Made by a program: the position numbers and the translations under genes. Of a stretch of DNA of 64,000 bases, positions 1 to 9,431 are shown piece by piece (the stretch's first letter is position 1; each line of letters begins with the position of its first letter). The notes below the pieces were generated by a model. That model did no database searches, was not told where the DNA came from, and worked only from the letters and a program-made list of their open reading frames with translations. This DNA is from JAICSD01 sp963836665 (GTDB lineage: Bacteria; Acidobacteriota; Vicinamibacteria; Vicinamibacterales; 2-12-FULL-66-21), in NCBI GenBank assembly GCA_963836665.1, contig CAWIKL010000001.1:1054001-1118000 (forward strand), read 5' to 3'.

Positions 1-1659
1 CAGCGTCCAGCCCTGGTTCTTGTTGTCCTGCAGGCCGTAGACGGTCTCCGGGTAGCTGTCGTGGCCGTAGAAGATCGACGCGTTGACGTCGAACACCGGC
101 TTCGGAGTCACGGTGAAGGTGCCGGTCACACGGTTGCGATCGCGCGGCGCGATGTCGTAGTGCCGGACACCGGGCTGCTCGACCAGATCGGTCAGGACCT
201 GCGGGTCGAAGCCGCTGGCGGTCCGGTTGGCGTGCTCGTACTTCACCCGCGCGGTCACGTACTGGTTGCCGGTGCTGTCGGCCGACAGACGGAACGTGTT
301 CTCGCCAGTGTCGCTGTAGATTCGGCCCTGGACCGTCTCGTTGGCCAGGTGGTTGGCGTAGCCTTCGTAGGCGTAGCCGGCGCCGAAGTCGATGTATTTC
401 AGTGCCGAGTAGGTCGCGTCGAGATCCAAGTACTTGCGGTTGAACGCGGTCGGCTCGCTCGTCTCGAGGGCACCAATGGCGAAGTCACCTGGCACGACGG
501 TGTTGGTGAAGGACTCCGTCTTGTTGTTGTAGTCGTAGTAGCGGAACCTGGCGTTGAGCCAGAGGTCCGCGGTCGGACGCGAGTTGTAGCCGAGCACGGT
601 CGAGAACACGTCGACCTTGGCGCCGGCGTTCGAGCGCGGCAACAGCGCAACGCCAGCGAGCGCCGAGTTGGTCGTGTTGGGGAGCAGCGCCTGGTTCTGG
701 TCCATCACGCTGTAGCTGAACGCGGCGGTCGCCTTGGAGCGGCCGGCCAGCTTGTAGGCGCTGGTGACGTTGAACGTATTGACGCTGTTGCTCGGCGCCA
801 GGGCGGCGCGGCCAAACGCGGGGCCGGCGGTGGCGCTGTCGGACACCCGCTGCGGGTTGTCGAACGTGAACGCTGCGTTGTGCTGGTCGTAGAACGACGC
901 GTCGTAGCCGACCGCGAGCAGGCCCTTCTGGTTGGCCCATTCGAGCTTGGTGCGCAGATCCGTCGTGCGGTCGTTGACCGGCACCGGCATGTCGAGCACC
1001 ATCATGTTGCCCGGCGAGTTGCCGAAGCCGAAGTCCTGCAGGTTCGTCCCAGTGCGATTGGTGTTGCGGACCTGCACCTTGATGTCCACGTCGCGAGAGG
1101 TGGTGAACACCAGGTTGGCGTTGGCGATGTCGCGGCGGCCGGCGATGTCGTAGTTGTTGCCGTAGGTCGCGAGCGCCGATTCGGCGTTGGCCGCGTTGGT
1201 CTGGATCGCGGTCTGCGCGGCGTCGTTGATGGTCAGCGTATTGGTGCCGGCGCCGCTGAAGAAGCCGGCCGCCTGCGCCTGGTAGAGCGGGTTCGAGTTG
1301 AACTCGAAGCTGCCCTTGAACTTGCCGATGTTCTGCACGTCGGCGAAGTAGCGCTGGTCACGGTAACCGACGTTGCTCGCCTCGGCGCGGAACGCGGTCG
1401 TCTCGTTCTCCTTGGCGAAGCGGAACCTGTTGATGGTCGGACCGTCACGCAGGTCCTGGTAGCGGTTGTAGCGCGCCTCGTCACCCGTGAACGAGGTGCC
1501 GCGATAGCCAAAGTCGATCACGCCGAGGTCTGGCGTAAAGCTCGTCGACGAGGTCTGGGCCGGGGCCGGGGCCGGGGCCGGCTTGGTGTCCTGGGCCTGC
1601 GCATAACGCGCGGAGGTGACCAGGAGCGCCCCGATGAGAATCATCGTTTTGGTGCGCAT
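1..1659 (-). CDS. MtrB/PioB-family outer-membrane beta-barrel protein (C-terminus off the window)
   Basis: The frame is open from an ATG at 1659 to the left edge (553 codons), so the C-terminus is missing. A signal peptide of about 22 residues ending near AQAQD is followed by a Pro/Ala linker and then long alternating strands rich in Tyr, Asn and Asp, as in the porins that sheathe a periplasmic decaheme cytochrome (MtrB/PioB family). No cysteine is seen in the visible part, so the N-terminal CXXC of Shewanella MtrB is absent. GAGGAG lies 8 nt before the ATG. The gene follows the decaheme cytochrome gene by 15 bp on the same strand, so the two are probably co-transcribed and together form a trans-outer-membrane electron conduit. 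The family call rests on the barrel-like pattern plus this neighbour. Confidence 0.8.
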   Translation of the reverse strand, partial: MRTKTMILIGALLVTSARYAQAQDTKPAPAPAPAQTSSTSFTPDLGVIDFGYRGTSFTGDEARYNRYQDLRDGPTINRFRFAKENETTAFRAEASNVGYRDQRYFADVQNIGKFKGSFEFNSNPLYQAQAAGFFSGAGTNTLTINDAAQTAIQTNAANAESALATYGNNYDIAGRRDIANANLVFTTSRDVDIKVQVRNTNRTGTNLQDFGFGNSPGNMMVLDMPVPVNDRTTDLRTKLEWANQKGLLAVGYDASFYDQHNAAFTFDNPQRVSDSATAGPAFGRAALAPSNSVNTFNVTSAYKLAGRSKATAAFSYSVMDQNQALLPNTTNSALAGVALLPRSNAGAKVDVFSTVLGYNSRPTADLWLNARFRYYDYNNKTESFTNTVVPGDFAIGALETSEPTAFNRKYLDLDATYSALKYIDFGAGYAYEGYANHLANETVQGRIYSDTGENTFRLSADSTGNQYVTARVKYEHANRTASGFDPQVLTDLVEQPGVRHYDIAPRDRNRVTGTFTVTPKPVFDVNASIFYGHDSYPETVYGLQDNKNQGWTL

Positions 1660-1674
1660 GGTGGTGGCTCCTCG

Positions 1675-2652
1675 TTACCGCAGGAAGAAGTTGCCGGACG
1701 GGTGATTCGACCCGTGGATCTGCGAGTGGCACTGCGTGCAGCTGCGTCCAATGACGCGGTTGCTCGCCGTGTTCACCTGCGTCTGGTCGTAGATCGTTGC
1801 CGGGTGGCGGCTCGACACATGGCAGCGCTGGCACAGCATCGGCAGCTTGGCGACGAGCATGCGCTCGTTGTTCGAGCCGTGCGCGTCGTGACAGGTGGTG
1901 CAGCTTTCGCGCGTCACCTGGTGATCCCAGAGGAACGGGCCGCGCTTCTCGGCATGGCAGGTCGTGCAGGCCTCGTTGACCGAGTTCCCTTCACGGAGCA
2001 TCTTGACGTTCTGCGAACCGTGCGGGTTGTGGCAGGTCGTGCACTGCAGCTTGGCGCCGTTGAGCGAGCCGACCGGCATGTGCGACGACTTCTGCACCTT
2101 GTTGACCTGTGTGCGGTGGCACTGGACGCAGGTCTCCTCGATCGTCTCGGTCTTCAACTGCTTGGTCTCCGACTTCGGCTGGTGAATGCTGTGGCAGGTC
2201 ACGCACGAAACGTTGCGCGAGTCGTGTTTGCCGCCGGCCCAGTCGTTGTGACCGGAGCGGTTGTGGCAGGACAGGCAGACGTCACTGGCTTGACGCGGTG
2301 TGAGCGTCTTTGGGTTGAGGATCTTGGTCTTGTCCCCTCCTCCATCGACGTGCGCCTGACCGGGACCATGACAGCTTTCGCAACCCTTGGTTGCCATCGG
2401 GCTGCGTGGGTTCGCAGCGCGTCCGTGCGGACTGCCGTGATAGCCCTTCTTCTGGTCCTCGTGGCACGTCAGACAGGTGTCCTCCCCGACGTAGCCGGTC
2501 GCGGGAGCCGTCTTGGCCACCGTCACGGTTACCTTCGCGGGCGCAGCGGCGTTCTGCTGCGGGGCGGCGGCAACCGAGATGGTGACCATCACGGCGATCC
2601 AGAGGCCGATCGCGGCGGTGATGATTCCGAGGGGGCGCGTTGAGCGGCCCAT
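1675..2652 (-). CDS. Decaheme c-type cytochrome (DmsE/MtrA-like)
   Basis: 325 residues with an N-terminal hydrophobic signal/anchor (about 8-30) and exactly ten CXXCH heme-binding motifs, whose first cysteines are at 60, 91, 126, 150, 175, 204, 229, 251, 274 and 305. Length and heme number match the periplasmic decaheme cytochromes (MtrA/DmsE/PioA) that pair with an MtrB/PioB barrel, here the next gene downstream. The expected role is moving electrons between the periplasm and the outside. The start is fixed by AAGGAGG a few bases upstream of the ATG at 2652. A sigma-54 promoter candidate lies about 50 bp upstream. The electron donor or acceptor cannot be told from sequence. Confidence 0.92.
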   Translation of the reverse strand: MGRSTRPLGIITAAIGLWIAVMVTISVAAAPQQNAAAPAKVTVTVAKTAPATGYVGEDTCLTCHEDQKKGYHGSPHGRAANPRSPMATKGCESCHGPGQAHVDGGGDKTKILNPKTLTPRQASDVCLSCHNRSGHNDWAGGKHDSRNVSCVTCHSIHQPKSETKQLKTETIEETCVQCHRTQVNKVQKSSHMPVGSLNGAKLQCTTCHNPHGSQNVKMLREGNSVNEACTTCHAEKRGPFLWDHQVTRESCTTCHDAHGSNNERMLVAKLPMLCQRCHVSSRHPATIYDQTQVNTASNRVIGRSCTQCHSQIHGSNHPSGNFFLR

Positions 2653-2713
2653 CGTTCTTCCTCCTTTGGATGACTGCGTTCGGCGCTCCCAAACGATGCG
2701 CCTGCCCGGCCTA

Positions 2714-2730
2714 TGGCAAGGGCCATGCCT
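2714..2730 (-). promoter_or_regulatory. Sigma-54 promoter of the decaheme/porin pair
   Basis: On the minus strand AGGCATG-GCCC-TTGCC has the GG-N10-GC spacing of sigma-54 promoters (consensus TGGCACG-N4-TTGCW). Predicted start near 2704, leaving a leader of about 51 nt that contains the strong ribosome site. Upstream dyads at 2760-2880 would serve as enhancers. Confidence 0.6.
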
Positions 2731-2759
2731 CGCTGTTTTTGGAACGATTCCGCGGGTCT

Positions 2760-2880
2760 TGCGGAACTCCGCTGCGGCCGTCGCCGGAGTTCCGTCGAGC
2801 CCGCCTGCGGACTTTTCGGCCGACCGCGGAGAATTTCACGCCGTAGACACGACGAGCTCCGTGTGTCGCCGGAGCTCGTG
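2760..2880. promoter_or_regulatory. Cluster of CGGA-NN-TCCG dyads, candidate enhancer sites
   Basis: Two dyads, GCGGA-AC-TCCGC (2761-2772) and GCCGGA-GT-TCCG (2784-2794), also pair with each other as a 10-bp inverted repeat. A further perfect inverted repeat, ACGAGCTCCG/CGGAGCTCGT, lies at 2852-2861 and 2870-2879. The 2784-2794 dyad is centred about 85 bp upstream of the predicted decaheme start, the spacing seen at several other sites in the window. The 2852-2879 repeat lies 40 bp past the radical SAM stop and could instead end that transcript, although no U-tract follows it. Confidence 0.45.
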
Positions 2881-2919
2881 TCAGACATGCGAAGAGCCGA
2901 AGCGGGACCGCCGGACGGG

Positions 2920-3657
2920 TCAGAACACCCGCGCCGGCACGCCCAGATCGATCACCCGCGCGGCGATCGACTCGAGCACGTCGCGCGGCGCGGCCAGCAG
3001 CGTGCGCCGCGCCGGGGTGCGCGCGATGGTGTAGACGTCGACGCGGTCCGGACGGATGCGGTCGATGGCTTCCAGCCAGGCCTCAATCGCCCGCGGCGTG
3101 GTGTTGTCGATCCTCTGCTCGGCGTCGCGGACAAACATCGACTGCAGTGTCAGGCGGCCGACCGCGCGAAGGTCGGCGATGACGCGGCCGAGAGGAATCA
3201 TCGCTGCGTTCATCAGCCGGAAAGTTGTCGCGTCGCCGGCGTCGAATTTCATGCAGCGCTCGTCGAAGCGGGACAGGCTATAGACGACGTCGAGGCGGCC
3301 GAGCGTGGACGCGTTGGACAGCAGCGCCAGCTTGGCCTTGGGCGCGCGCCGCGCGCGCACGTGGAACAGGCCTTCGGCAATGGGCGCAAACCCGGGATGC
3401 AGCGTCGGCTCGCCGTTGCCGGCGACGGTGATGGCGTCAACGTCCGGATCGCGGGCCAGCGCCGCGTCGACGGCATCGATGACGTCAGCCGGCCGCGGGA
3501 ACGCTGCCCTCGAGGGAAACTCCGTCCAGCCGTACTGACAGTAGGCACAGTTGTAATTGCAGGTCTTGCGTCCGGGCGGCGCCAAATTGACGCCCAGCGA
3601 ACGCCCCAATCGCCGCGACTGCAGCGGCCCATAGACAATTCCCGCCTGAAGGTCCAT
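2920..3657 (-). CDS. Radical SAM protein
   Basis: 245 residues. The radical SAM signature CNYNCAYC has its [4Fe-4S] cysteines at 33, 37 and 40, followed by a GNGEPTLHPG-type glycine/acidic SAM-binding motif. This resembles the COG0731-like stand-alone radical SAM oxidoreductases; I do not recognise a specific substrate. It follows the sigma-54 activator gene by 11 bp on the same strand, so bEBP1 and this enzyme probably form one operon. That suggests the enzyme works under the same low-oxygen regulation, fitting its oxygen-sensitive cluster. Confidence 0.85.
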   Translation of the reverse strand: MDLQAGIVYGPLQSRRLGRSLGVNLAPPGRKTCNYNCAYCQYGWTEFPSRAAFPRPADVIDAVDAALARDPDVDAITVAGNGEPTLHPGFAPIAEGLFHVRARRAPKAKLALLSNASTLGRLDVVYSLSRFDERCMKFDAGDATTFRLMNAAMIPLGRVIADLRAVGRLTLQSMFVRDAEQRIDNTTPRAIEAWLEAIDRIRPDRVDVYTIARTPARRTLLAAPRDVLESIAARVIDLGVPARVF

Positions 3658-3668
3658 CTGTCTCCTTC

Positions 3669-4688
<1,020 letters not shown>

Positions 4689-4703
4689 GGCGATCTCGCA
4701 CAG

Positions 4704-4720
4704 CGCAACGTCAGTGCCAG
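4704..4720 (-). promoter_or_regulatory. Sigma-54 promoter of bEBP1 (and the radical SAM gene)
   Basis: Minus-strand TGGCACT-GACG-TTGCG, with exact GG-N10-GC spacing and a near-consensus -24 box. Predicted start near 4693, only 5 nt before the GTG at 4688. The palindromes at 4770-4849 lie 85-149 bp upstream and are shared with the divergent hemN promoter. Confidence 0.75.
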
Positions 4721-4769
4721 GCGTTTTCCGGCCAGAATTCGCAGACTCGCCCGCGGTTGCCCGGCGCGC

Positions 4770-4849
4770 TGCCGGAACACCGGCAATGGCCGGCCGCGGT
4801 TGCCGGATTTCCGGCAGCGGCCCCGCAGATGGCCGACGGAATGCCGTCG
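4770..4849. promoter_or_regulatory. Three palindromic enhancer candidates between bEBP1 and hemN
   Basis: TGCCGGA-AC-ACCGGCA (4770-4785), TGCCGGA-TT-TCCGGCA (4801-4816, perfect arms) and CGACGGA-AT-GCCGTCG (4834-4849). Spacing between centres is 31 and 33 bp, about three helical turns, so proteins bound there would sit on one face. Centres are at about -136, -105 and -72 relative to the hemN start and -85, -115 and -149 relative to the bEBP1 start. Confidence 0.65.
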
Positions 4850-4887
4850 GACTGGTGCTTTTGCTGGCATTTCCGCGCGTGGCGGTT

Positions 4888-4904
4888 CGGCACGCCCCTT
4901 GTGA
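4888..4904 (+). promoter_or_regulatory. Sigma-54 promoter of hemN-hemH-hemY
   Basis: CGGCACG-CCCC-TTGTG: consensus -24 box and GG-N10-GT, with GT in place of GC at -12. Predicted start at 4914, two bases before the hemN ATG (4916), so the transcript would be leaderless. Confidence 0.7.
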
Positions 4905-4915
4905 TAGCGGGCGGC

Positions 4916-6298
4916 ATGAGTACCGGCGACATCACGGACTTGATCGAGCGCTACGACCGCCCCGGACCGCGCTACACCTCCTATCCGACCGCTGTCGAGT
5001 TCCACGCCGGTTTCGGCGCGGCCGAGTACGGCGCGCGGCTGGCCGAGGCCGCCCGGGCCGACGCGCCGCTCTCGCTCTACGTGCACGTGCCGTTCTGCGA
5101 ATCGCGCTGCGCGTATTGCGGCTGCGCGGTAATCGCCACGCGAAAGCGCGATGTGGCGGCCACCTACCTCGACTACTTGGAGCGCGAGCTGGAAATGCTG
5201 GCTGCGGCGCTCGGGACGCGGCGCCGCGTGGTGCAGTACCACTGGGGCGGCGGCACGCCGACGTATCTCTCACCAGAACAGATCGCGCGCCTCGACGGCA
5301 CCGTGCGACGCCTGTTCGAGATCGCGCCAGACGCCGAGCAGGCGATCGAGATCGATCCACGGGTGACGACGCGCGAGCAGATCACGTTGCTGCGCCGCCT
5401 CGGCTTCAACCGCCTCTCGTTCGGCATCCAGGACTTCGATCCGCGCGTGCAGGACGCCATCGAGCGGCGTCAGTCGGAAGCGGTCACGCGCGAACTCTAT
5501 TGGGGGGCGCGCGACGCCGGCTTCGAGTCGATCAACTTCGACCTGATCTACGGCCTGCCGCGGCAGACGGTGGAGTCGTTCCAGCGGACGCTGGCTAGCG
5601 TCGTCGACCTGCTGCCCGATCGCATCGCCGTCTACTCCTACGCCCACGTGCCATGGATCCGCCCGAACCAGAAGGCGATCGACGCGACAGAGCTGCCCGA
5701 CGCGCCGACGAAGCGGCGCCTGCTCGGCGCCGCGATCGAGACGTTCACCGGCGCCGGTTACGTGTCGATCGGGATGGATCACTTCGCGCTGCCCGACGAC
5801 GAGCTGGCGGTGGCGGCGCGCGCGCGGCGGCTGCACCGCAACTTCATGGGCTACACCGTCCGGCCGGCGCCCGACAGCATCGCCGCCGGCGTCTCGGCGA
5901 TCGGCGACGTCGCCGGCGCGTTCGCGCAGAACTTCAAGTCATTGGCGCGCTATTACGAGGCGCTCGACGCCGGGCGCTTCCCGATCGAGCGGGGCTACGC
6001 GCTGAGCGCCGACGACACGATCCGGCGGTTCGTCATCGCCGAACTGATGTGCAATTTTCACCTGGACGGGGCTGGCCTGCGCCGCCGCTTCGGGGTCGGG
6101 CTGGGCGAGTACTTCGCCTCCGAACTCGACGTGCTCCTGGCGCCGGAGGGCGTCGCGGCTGATGGTCTCGTCCAGGCGGACAGCGACAACCTCACCGTCA
6201 CGCCACTCGGCCGGCTGTTCGTGCGCAACGTCTGCATGGTATTCGACACCTACCTGGCGGCCCACGCCGGCCGCCCCACGTTCTCACGCACCGTCTGA
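4916..6298 (+). CDS. hemN: Oxygen-independent coproporphyrinogen III dehydrogenase
   Basis: 460 residues. The HemN radical SAM motif CESRCAYCGC gives Cys61, 65, 68 and 70 (CX3CX2CXC). It is followed by the HWGGGTPTYL glycine motif, a GIQDF stretch and the C-terminal HemN domain. It converts coproporphyrinogen III to protoporphyrinogen IX without oxygen, in the cytoplasm. The ATG at 4916 is chosen because the predicted sigma-54 transcript starts at 4914; upstream in-frame codons would lie before that start and across the enhancer palindromes. It leads the hemN-hemH-hemY operon (gap of 7 bp to hemH). Transcription is presumably driven by one of the Cys-cluster activators, the divergent one being nearest. 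Confidence 0.95.
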   Translation: MSTGDITDLIERYDRPGPRYTSYPTAVEFHAGFGAAEYGARLAEAARADAPLSLYVHVPFCESRCAYCGCAVIATRKRDVAATYLDYLERELEMLAAALGTRRRVVQYHWGGGTPTYLSPEQIARLDGTVRRLFEIAPDAEQAIEIDPRVTTREQITLLRRLGFNRLSFGIQDFDPRVQDAIERRQSEAVTRELYWGARDAGFESINFDLIYGLPRQTVESFQRTLASVVDLLPDRIAVYSYAHVPWIRPNQKAIDATELPDAPTKRRLLGAAIETFTGAGYVSIGMDHFALPDDELAVAARARRLHRNFMGYTVRPAPDSIAAGVSAIGDVAGAFAQNFKSLARYYEALDAGRFPIERGYALSADDTIRRFVIAELMCNFHLDGAGLRRRFGVGLGEYFASELDVLLAPEGVAADGLVQADSDNLTVTPLGRLFVRNVCMVFDTYLAAHAGRPTFSRTV

Positions 6299-6305
6299 GG
6301 GCGCC

Positions 6306-7301
6306 ATGTCCGCATCCACCGCCGTCGTCCTATTCAACCTCGGAGGGCCCGACGATCTCGCCGCGGTCGAGCCGTTCCTGGTCAACCTCTTTTCGGACCG
6401 TGAAATCATCGAGCTGCCGTTCGGCGCGGCGCTGCAGCCAGCGTTGGCGCGGCTCATCGCCAAGGTCCGCGGACCCTCGGTGCGGCGCAACTACGCCAGC
6501 ATCGGTGGCGGGTCGCCGCAACTGCGCATCACCAACGCGCAGGCCGAGGCCCTGGAGTCACGGCTGACGCGCCTCGGCGACTACCGGGTGTTGGTGGCCA
6601 TGCGCTATTCGAGCCCGACGTGCGAGGACGCGATCGCGGCCATCGCCCGCGCCGGGATCCGGCGGATCATCACGCTGACACTCTTCCCGCACTACTCCAA
6701 GGCGACGACGGGATCGTCACGACGGGAGTTCGAGCGCATCCTGGGCACGGCCCGGTGGCAAGCATTGGACTTCGAGGTGACACACATCGATCGCTACGCC
6801 GCCGACGAGCGCTATCTCGACGCCATGGCCGAGCGGGTCAGCGAGGCGTGGCACGAGATTCCAGACGATCGGCGGGCGCAGACGGTGTTGCTGTTCAGCG
6901 CGCACGGGCTGCCGCAGAAGTTCATCGACGACGGCGATCCCTACATCGGGGACATCGAGGCGACGCGGCGCGGGATTCTCGAGCGGGTGCGGCTGCCATG
7001 CCGCGAGCTGCTCGCCTACCAGTCGCGCACGGGCCCAGTGAAGTGGATCGGTCCCGGCACCGAGGAGACGCTCAGGGAGCTCGGACGGCAGGGGGTGACC
7101 GACGTCCTGGTCGTGCCGCTGTCGTTCGTGTCGGATCACATCGAGACGCTCTACGAGGTCGACCTGCTCTTTGCCGAGGCCGCAGCCAAAGCGGGGATCA
7201 CCCATTACCGGCGGACCGAGGCGCTCAATACATCCGAGCGTTTCATCGGCGCCCTGGCCGGACTGGTCGAGGACCACGTCGGTGAGCCGGCTTTCGTATG
7301 A
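6306..7301 (+). CDS. hemH: Ferrochelatase
   Basis: 331 residues. Starts with the family pattern VVLFNLGGP, has a YYSK-like region (HYSKATTGS) and the conserved SAHGLP motif containing the metal-site histidine. It inserts ferrous iron into a porphyrin as the last step of heme synthesis (cytoplasm or peripheral membrane). Second gene of the hemN operon; its end overlaps the next start by 4 bp (ATGA), indicating coupled translation. Confidence 0.95.
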   Translation: MSASTAVVLFNLGGPDDLAAVEPFLVNLFSDREIIELPFGAALQPALARLIAKVRGPSVRRNYASIGGGSPQLRITNAQAEALESRLTRLGDYRVLVAMRYSSPTCEDAIAAIARAGIRRIITLTLFPHYSKATTGSSRREFERILGTARWQALDFEVTHIDRYAADERYLDAMAERVSEAWHEIPDDRRAQTVLLFSAHGLPQKFIDDGDPYIGDIEATRRGILERVRLPCRELLAYQSRTGPVKWIGPGTEETLRELGRQGVTDVLVVPLSFVSDHIETLYEVDLLFAEAAAKAGITHYRRTEALNTSERFIGALAGLVEDHVGEPAFV

Positions 7302-8749
7302 CCGCGCCGCGCGTGGCGATTGTCGGCGGCGGTATCGCCGGGTTGTCGATCGCGCATGCCCTGCGCACGCAGGCGCCCGGCGCCGATGTCGTCGTCCTCG
7401 AGGGCAACGAGCGAGTTGGCGGCAACGTTCGGTCTGAGGTCATCGACGGATATCTGTGCGAGGCCGGGCCCGACGGGTTTCTCGACAACGCGCCGGCGAC
7501 GCTCGATCTGATCGACGCGATCGGCCTGACGCCCTCGATCGAGCGCAGCCGGGAGGAGGCGAGACGCCGTTTCATCTTCCGCAAGGGACGCCTGCGGGAA
7601 GTACCCCTGTCGCCAGGCGCGTTCCTGGCGTCGCCGCTGCTCTCGCCGTGGGGCAAGCTGCGCATTCTCGGCGAGCCGCTGGCCTCACGCGCGCCGGAGC
7701 ACGACGAGAGCATTCAAGGCTTCGCAGAGCGCCACATTGGGCGCGAAGCGGCGCACGTCCTGGTCGGATCGATGGTGTCCGGGATCTTCGCCGGCGACGC
7801 CAGCCAACTGTCGTTGCGCTCGTCGTTTCCGAAGATGTTCGAGATGGAGGTGCAGTACGGCAGCCTGTTCCGCGCCATGCTGGCGAAGCGCCGCGAGCGG
7901 AAGGCCGAGAACGGCCTGGGCGCCCCCGCCGGCAGGTTGACGTCATTCGAGGGCGGCATGGAGACCCTGGTGCGGCAGGCCGCGGCGGCGCTGGGGGGCG
8001 CCGTCCGTGCCGGCTGCCGCGTTACGGACCTGCAGGTCCGCCGCGGATTCAACGATTCGCTGCGGCCGCGCCTGGTCGGTGCGCGCGGGTTCAGCCTCGG
8101 CTGCGGCTCGCGCCAGGTCGAGGCGGACGCCGTGGTGCTGGCGGGGCCGGCGCACGGGAGCGCTGAGCTGGTACGCGAGTTCGCGCCCAACGCGGCGGCG
8201 CTACTCTCCACCATCCACACCGCGCCGCTCGCGGTCGTGTGTCTTGGCTACGACGCTGCCGCCGTCGCCGCCGAACGCGGACCGCTCGACGGCTTCGGGT
8301 TCCTCGTGCCGCGCGGCGAAGGGCCGCGGATTCTGGGCGCATTGTGGGAGACGAGCATCTACCCGGGTCGCGCGCCCACGGGCAAGGCGCTGCTCCGCAT
8401 GATGGTCGGCGGCGCGACCGACCTCGGTGCGGTCGACCTCACCGACGGCGAGTTGCTCTCGGTGGTCACGAGCGATCTGGAGCGAACGATGCGGCTGCGC
8501 CAGAAGCCGGAATTCGTGCACCTCATCCGACACTGGCGCGGCATTCCGCAGTACACCATCGGCCACGCCGCGCGTCTCGAGCGAATCGAGGGGGTGCTGG
8601 CGCCGTACCGCGGACTGTTCCTGGCGGGCAATTCCTACCGCGGCGTCTCGATCAACGCGTGCATCGAGGACGCGCGGCGCGTCGCCGGGGCCGTGGCCGA
8701 CCATCTGCGCTCACTCGACCAGCAGTCCGGCTACCGCGCTGCACGCTGA
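7298..8749 (+). CDS. hemY: Protoporphyrinogen/coproporphyrinogen oxidase, FAD-dependent
   Basis: 483 residues. The N-terminal dinucleotide-binding motif is VGGGIAGLS, followed by an FAD-contacting EGNERVGGNV stretch, and the C-terminal FAD motif is LFLAGNSYRGVSINACIEDA. It has the length and layout of HemY-type oxidases (also filed as hemG). Overlaps hemH by 4 bp. This enzyme class normally uses oxygen, so pairing it with oxygen-independent HemN is notable; it may use another acceptor here or serve under micro-oxic conditions. Its stop codon overlaps the enhancer of the downstream cytochrome gene. Confidence 0.92.
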   Translation: MTAPRVAIVGGGIAGLSIAHALRTQAPGADVVVLEGNERVGGNVRSEVIDGYLCEAGPDGFLDNAPATLDLIDAIGLTPSIERSREEARRRFIFRKGRLREVPLSPGAFLASPLLSPWGKLRILGEPLASRAPEHDESIQGFAERHIGREAAHVLVGSMVSGIFAGDASQLSLRSSFPKMFEMEVQYGSLFRAMLAKRRERKAENGLGAPAGRLTSFEGGMETLVRQAAAALGGAVRAGCRVTDLQVRRGFNDSLRPRLVGARGFSLGCGSRQVEADAVVLAGPAHGSAELVREFAPNAAALLSTIHTAPLAVVCLGYDAAAVAAERGPLDGFGFLVPRGEGPRILGALWETSIYPGRAPTGKALLRMMVGGATDLGAVDLTDGELLSVVTSDLERTMRLRQKPEFVHLIRHWRGIPQYTIGHAARLERIEGVLAPYRGLFLAGNSYRGVSINACIEDARRVAGAVADHLRSLDQQSGYRAAR

Positions 8750-8762
8750 CGGAGATCCGGCA
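8747..8762 (+). promoter_or_regulatory. Enhancer palindrome upstream of the tetraheme cytochrome
   Basis: TGACGGA-GA-TCCGGCA, overlapping the hemY stop codon. Centre about 84 bp upstream of the predicted start at 8839. Confidence 0.6.
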
Positions 8763-8811
8763 GCGCCGCGGCGGCCGCGGCTTGCAGCCGCCGATTCCCG
8801 GCTGATTCCCG

Positions 8812-8828
8812 CTGGCACCCGGCTTGTG
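8812..8828 (+). promoter_or_regulatory. Sigma-54 promoter of the tetraheme cytochrome
   Basis: CTGGCACC-CGGC-TTGTG, GG-N10-GT. Predicted start at 8839, two bases before the ATG at 8841 (leaderless), as at hemN. Confidence 0.7.
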
Positions 8829-8840
8829 TGACTGCCGGAC

Positions 8841-9302
8841 ATGGACATCAGGACAATCGTTTCGGCGTCCGTTCTCGGGCTGGCGGTCTATGCCGGCGGT
8901 CTGCTCGCGCAAGAGGCCGTGCCAACGGCGCAGGCCCCTGGCTACGCCTGGGCCGACAGCTGCAAATCGTGTCACCAGGCCATCTACGACTCCTGGGCGA
9001 AGACCAAGCACGCGACCGCGCTCGATCGCCTCAGCGGCGCCGATCAGGAGAAGGCGTGCATCGGCTGCCACGTGACGGGGCCCAAGACACGGATCTCCGA
9101 TGCGAAGAAGAAGATCGTGAACCGCGGCGTCCAATGCGAGGCGTGCCACGGCGGCGCCGCGGCGCACGCGGCGGATCCGAGCGTCAAGACCGGCATGGTC
9201 AAGGTGCCGGCCTCCGCCGTATGCGAGCAGTGCCACAACGACACGGGCCCGCACTTCAAGGGCTTCTGGTACGACGCGATGAAGCCGCTGGTGCACCGCT
9301 AA
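8841..9302 (+). CDS. Tetraheme c-type cytochrome (cytochrome c554-like)
   Basis: 153 residues: a signal peptide (cleavage near LLAQ, about residue 23) and four CXXCH motifs with first cysteines at 41, 73, 99 and 128. Size and spacing resemble the cytochrome c554/c' domain (tetraheme, periplasmic electron carrier). It stands just after the heme operon but has its own sigma-54 promoter and enhancer, so it is probably induced together with heme synthesis. It could carry electrons to the decaheme conduit encoded 6 kb away; that is inference. Confidence 0.88.
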   Translation: MDIRTIVSASVLGLAVYAGGLLAQEAVPTAQAPGYAWADSCKSCHQAIYDSWAKTKHATALDRLSGADQEKACIGCHVTGPKTRISDAKKKIVNRGVQCEACHGGAAAHAADPSVKTGMVKVPASAVCEQCHNDTGPHFKGFWYDAMKPLVHR

Positions 9303-9328
9303 ACTGCGGGGAGTTCTCCGCGCGACGC

Positions 9329-9344
9329 TGCCGGAAATCCCGCA
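9329..9344 (+). promoter_or_regulatory. Enhancer palindrome
   Basis: TGCCGGA-AA-TCCCGCA; centre about 93 bp upstream of the predicted start at 9430. Confidence 0.55.
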
Positions 9345-9402
9345 CGGGCGCGGGGGGGTCCGCGACATCTGGGCAATTCCGGCGCGCTTTTTCGCCTTCT
9401 TC

Positions 9403-9419
9403 GTGGCACGTCCCCTGCA
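9403..9419 (+). promoter_or_regulatory. Sigma-54 promoter of the 9432 gene
   Basis: GTGGCACG-TCCC-CTGCA, with an almost perfect -24/-12 match and GG-N10-GC. Predicted start at 9430, two bases before the ATG at 9432. Confidence 0.8.
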
Positions 9420-9431
9420 ATTCCGATGGCC

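Noticed and set aside
61..2643. 860-codon open frame on the plus strand
   Set aside because: It is the complement of the porin and decaheme cytochrome genes. The protein is Arg/Val/Gly-rich low-complexity sequence without motifs, whereas the minus strand gives ten CXXCH motifs and good ribosome sites.
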